In this document: positions 50,301 through 50,667 of the stretch, piece after piece
Numbering within the stretch: the first letter of the stretch is position 1
Layout of the letters: every line of letters begins with the position of its first letter
Origin: a virus
Length of the DNA stretch: 50,667 nt
IMG/VR virus record: IMGVR_UViG_3300037808_001107
Span: 1 to 50,667 of that record
Reading direction: 5' to 3' (one strand)
Notes under the pieces: model-generated
What the model was told of the DNA's origin: nothing
Seen by the model: the letters and a program-made list of their open reading frames with translations, nothing else
Databases searched by the model: none
Translations under genes and position numbers: made by a program

Positions 50301-50667
50301 CAAGCTGATTAAAAGTAGAAATAGTTGGCCAGTCGTTGCCAGTCAATTCAGAAGAAGTTAAAAAAGTTGGAGAAACAAGCGCCTGCCTCAATGCTAGAGG
50401 TCCAGTTGGAGAAACAACCGAATAAAGACTTCCCATGGTGTGTTTTCTAGCATATATTGGCCCTGGATGCAATGCGGAATCATCGCCTTTAGTGCTGTCA
50501 ACGAGCCTATATGCGAAAGTATAATCATTTTGAAGCTCTCCAGCGGCGCCAATAGACGCGCTTTCAGCTATATATGTCGAAAGACCTGTTCCAAATTGCT
50601 CTGCTGTGTCCAATCCCCAGGCGCTTTGAGAAACCACAAATCCTTGTGAATTTGCTCCTCCGAATTT
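47341..50667 (-). CDS. Very large virion protein, 5' end outside the window
   Basis: The frame stays open through the right edge; the ten codons before the first possible GTG read KFGGANSQGF with no stop and no ribosome site. I therefore treat the gene as partial, with at least 1108 residues present. It is Asn/Ser/Thr/Tyr-rich with beta-type blocks (TLSCKALMKFIPYDGFYPAE), a segment FEFDHTFDKNDLSYIWQNIA near 960 and a WMVFKVKQRAETSYYN block near 1015. The C-terminus is Ser/Asn/Gln/Lys-rich (about 1060-1098). Likely a tail or baseplate structural protein; no family is recognised. Confidence 0.6.
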   Translation of the reverse strand, partial: KFGGANSQGFVVSQSAWGLDTAEQFGTGLSTYIAESASIGAAGELQNDYTFAYRLVDSTKGDDSALHPGPIYARKHTMGSLYSVVSPTGPLALRQALVSPTFLTSSELTGNDWPTISTFNQLGHVSIFGGNAKFEAHEQAGYVEDGSFVSSPSTPFYDKYELYNLNMRLKNKDLSLIPEFRISDHISKYLNNSNGWLTTNSSQFSIFGVNENNTQTVLYTTTTAGGQAFSYSTQISENTPQNSSENEFYRIYSFSDFMEHFEIINDKHEDFVGDEFPKTLTLSCKALMKFIPYDGFYPAERTLEIAEKFRDIYEPAIEGSEAFSGDDQDLKMRPIMAPLFSPGILYNTIKSGIAVDYPIYTSSYDPIHYYNNSGNATPPAPEDFSDYYAIGTASVDIGRWHFRVPFESILEPESLNGLPMQDMEPHPSCSLNGLYSKINTTDKSTNEYKLAINNFLGETIKFFLKDGELTTIQSRQENYFKTVNSAVSYAMRIKIRRSMTGIKRETSEWATPQEYFSTEITKNINTDNNIFTDYRMATLNMYSRPTAFGPPVAGTGSFDDDATVPGGNSMNNPNFLGRTTLGNCISGVPTTWDFTPPRVNDGLYGYNVSHTPPYYSGESWIDIIYTPTAGGKPTIDDIQANSKIVCWRIDGFDPLAWSSGDIDAAAFPMHSSSVNEYAMQLTSSINIFNKLFVESATDETQKNPSWAIQTKFETPILNFGPFGEANYSDTRGNHYLDNITLPTTSSAPWEGYGGQTTTPIGMWHQFGSIPSGDQGVYLEVGPIPTPWLNTRATKGDISTIYASIDQDQSLSEITGFTGKINKKSKTIGKLADSKTVYEAVVAVPFIERVHLAATSRKITDKNIGNSLFFELPTIASFGPDTKIENRDPKGLFPSGTSQDILNMADMVWKKYVFPPQFDFIRNPSAKPVAMYVFEFDHTFDKNDLSYIWQNIAPKFGTQFKEATATISHKLLGKEMLDEMKDKVKWMVFKVKQRAETSYYNNLLTRPPEDTNSEINYGYNWPYDYFSMVEFAKINATVSYGTDPFEPLASGVPTTSISSPTSQGSLPPLAGQDKGNTNNTSTKNTRQAKTQEQIGVSIAAKIKLEDKKK

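Noticed and set aside
50608-50637. GTG at 50637 as the true start of the last gene
   Set aside because: The frame remains open to the window edge and no ribosome site precedes the GTG, so the start is probably outside.
1-50667. Many open frames of 60-190 codons on the plus strand
   Set aside because: All lie opposite well-supported minus-strand genes, lack ribosome sites and family motifs, and vary with the composition of the genes they shadow.
1-50667. tRNA genes, integrase, attachment sites or insertion sequences
   Set aside because: The window is almost wholly coding on one strand, with gaps under 100 bases. No cloverleaf, recombinase or transposase sequence was recognised.

Overview
The window is a contiguous piece of a tailed-phage genome (Caudoviricetes) with a contractile tail and a distant T4-like virion. 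Every gene I can support lies on the minus strand, so transcription runs from the right end to the left end. Genes are tightly packed, often with ATGA, TAATG or TAGTG stop/start overlaps. There are no tRNAs, no plus-strand genes, no CRISPR arrays and no gene-free stretch over 100 bases. Relatives of several proteins are, from memory, common in marine and aquatic viral metagenomes. The host cannot be named from the sequence, but the signal-peptide and spanin-like proteins suggest a Gram-negative one.

Layout, in order of transcription. (1) 50667-36576: a run of large virion proteins, mostly unrecognised, including two pairs of paralogues or shared-domain proteins. (2) 36576-31326: a DNA-metabolism island with a RuvC-type resolvase, an internal-protein candidate, a CHC2/Toprim primase, and one protein that joins an Mre11/SbcD-type nuclease to a Rad50/SbcC-type ATPase. 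(3) 31295-30273: a probable lysis cassette with a two-TM holin-like protein, an i-spanin-like protein, and a signal-peptide protein with a C-terminal TM. (4) 30276-22416: a head module with small proteins, large terminase (gp17), portal (gp20), several unknown core or head proteins and the prohead protease (gp21). (5) 22412-11555: two small proteins, then a block of four modular fibre or appendage proteins with repeats and beta-helices. (6) 11542-11312: a phage copy of ribosomal protein bS21. (7) 11269-1: a small virion-type protein, scaffold (gp22), major capsid protein (gp23), neck and connector proteins (gp13, gp15, gp14), tail sheath (gp18), tail tube (gp19), a gp26-like baseplate protein with a likely frameshift extension, and a second tube-fold protein that runs off the left edge.

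Regulation can be read in part. A nine-base element, ACTATTTAT with near variants, sits 7-41 bases upstream of about eleven start codons, all but one or two of them virion or lysis genes. At two places it directly follows a hairpin terminator. It is a good candidate for the late promoter. In contrast, the primase has a perfect sigma-70 promoter (TTGACA, 17 bases, TATAAT) placed so that the transcript would begin on the A of the ATG. This suggests an early primase and SbcDC transcript read by host polymerase, and late virion and lysis transcripts read by modified polymerase.

The points most worth a second look are the SbcD-SbcC fusion, the leaderless primase promoter, the late motif, the U7 frameshift candidate in the gp26 region, the virally encoded bS21 beside the capsid genes, the atypical lysis cassette, possible capsid-targeting peptides, and a 17-codon reading frame with a near-perfect Shine-Dalgarno sequence.
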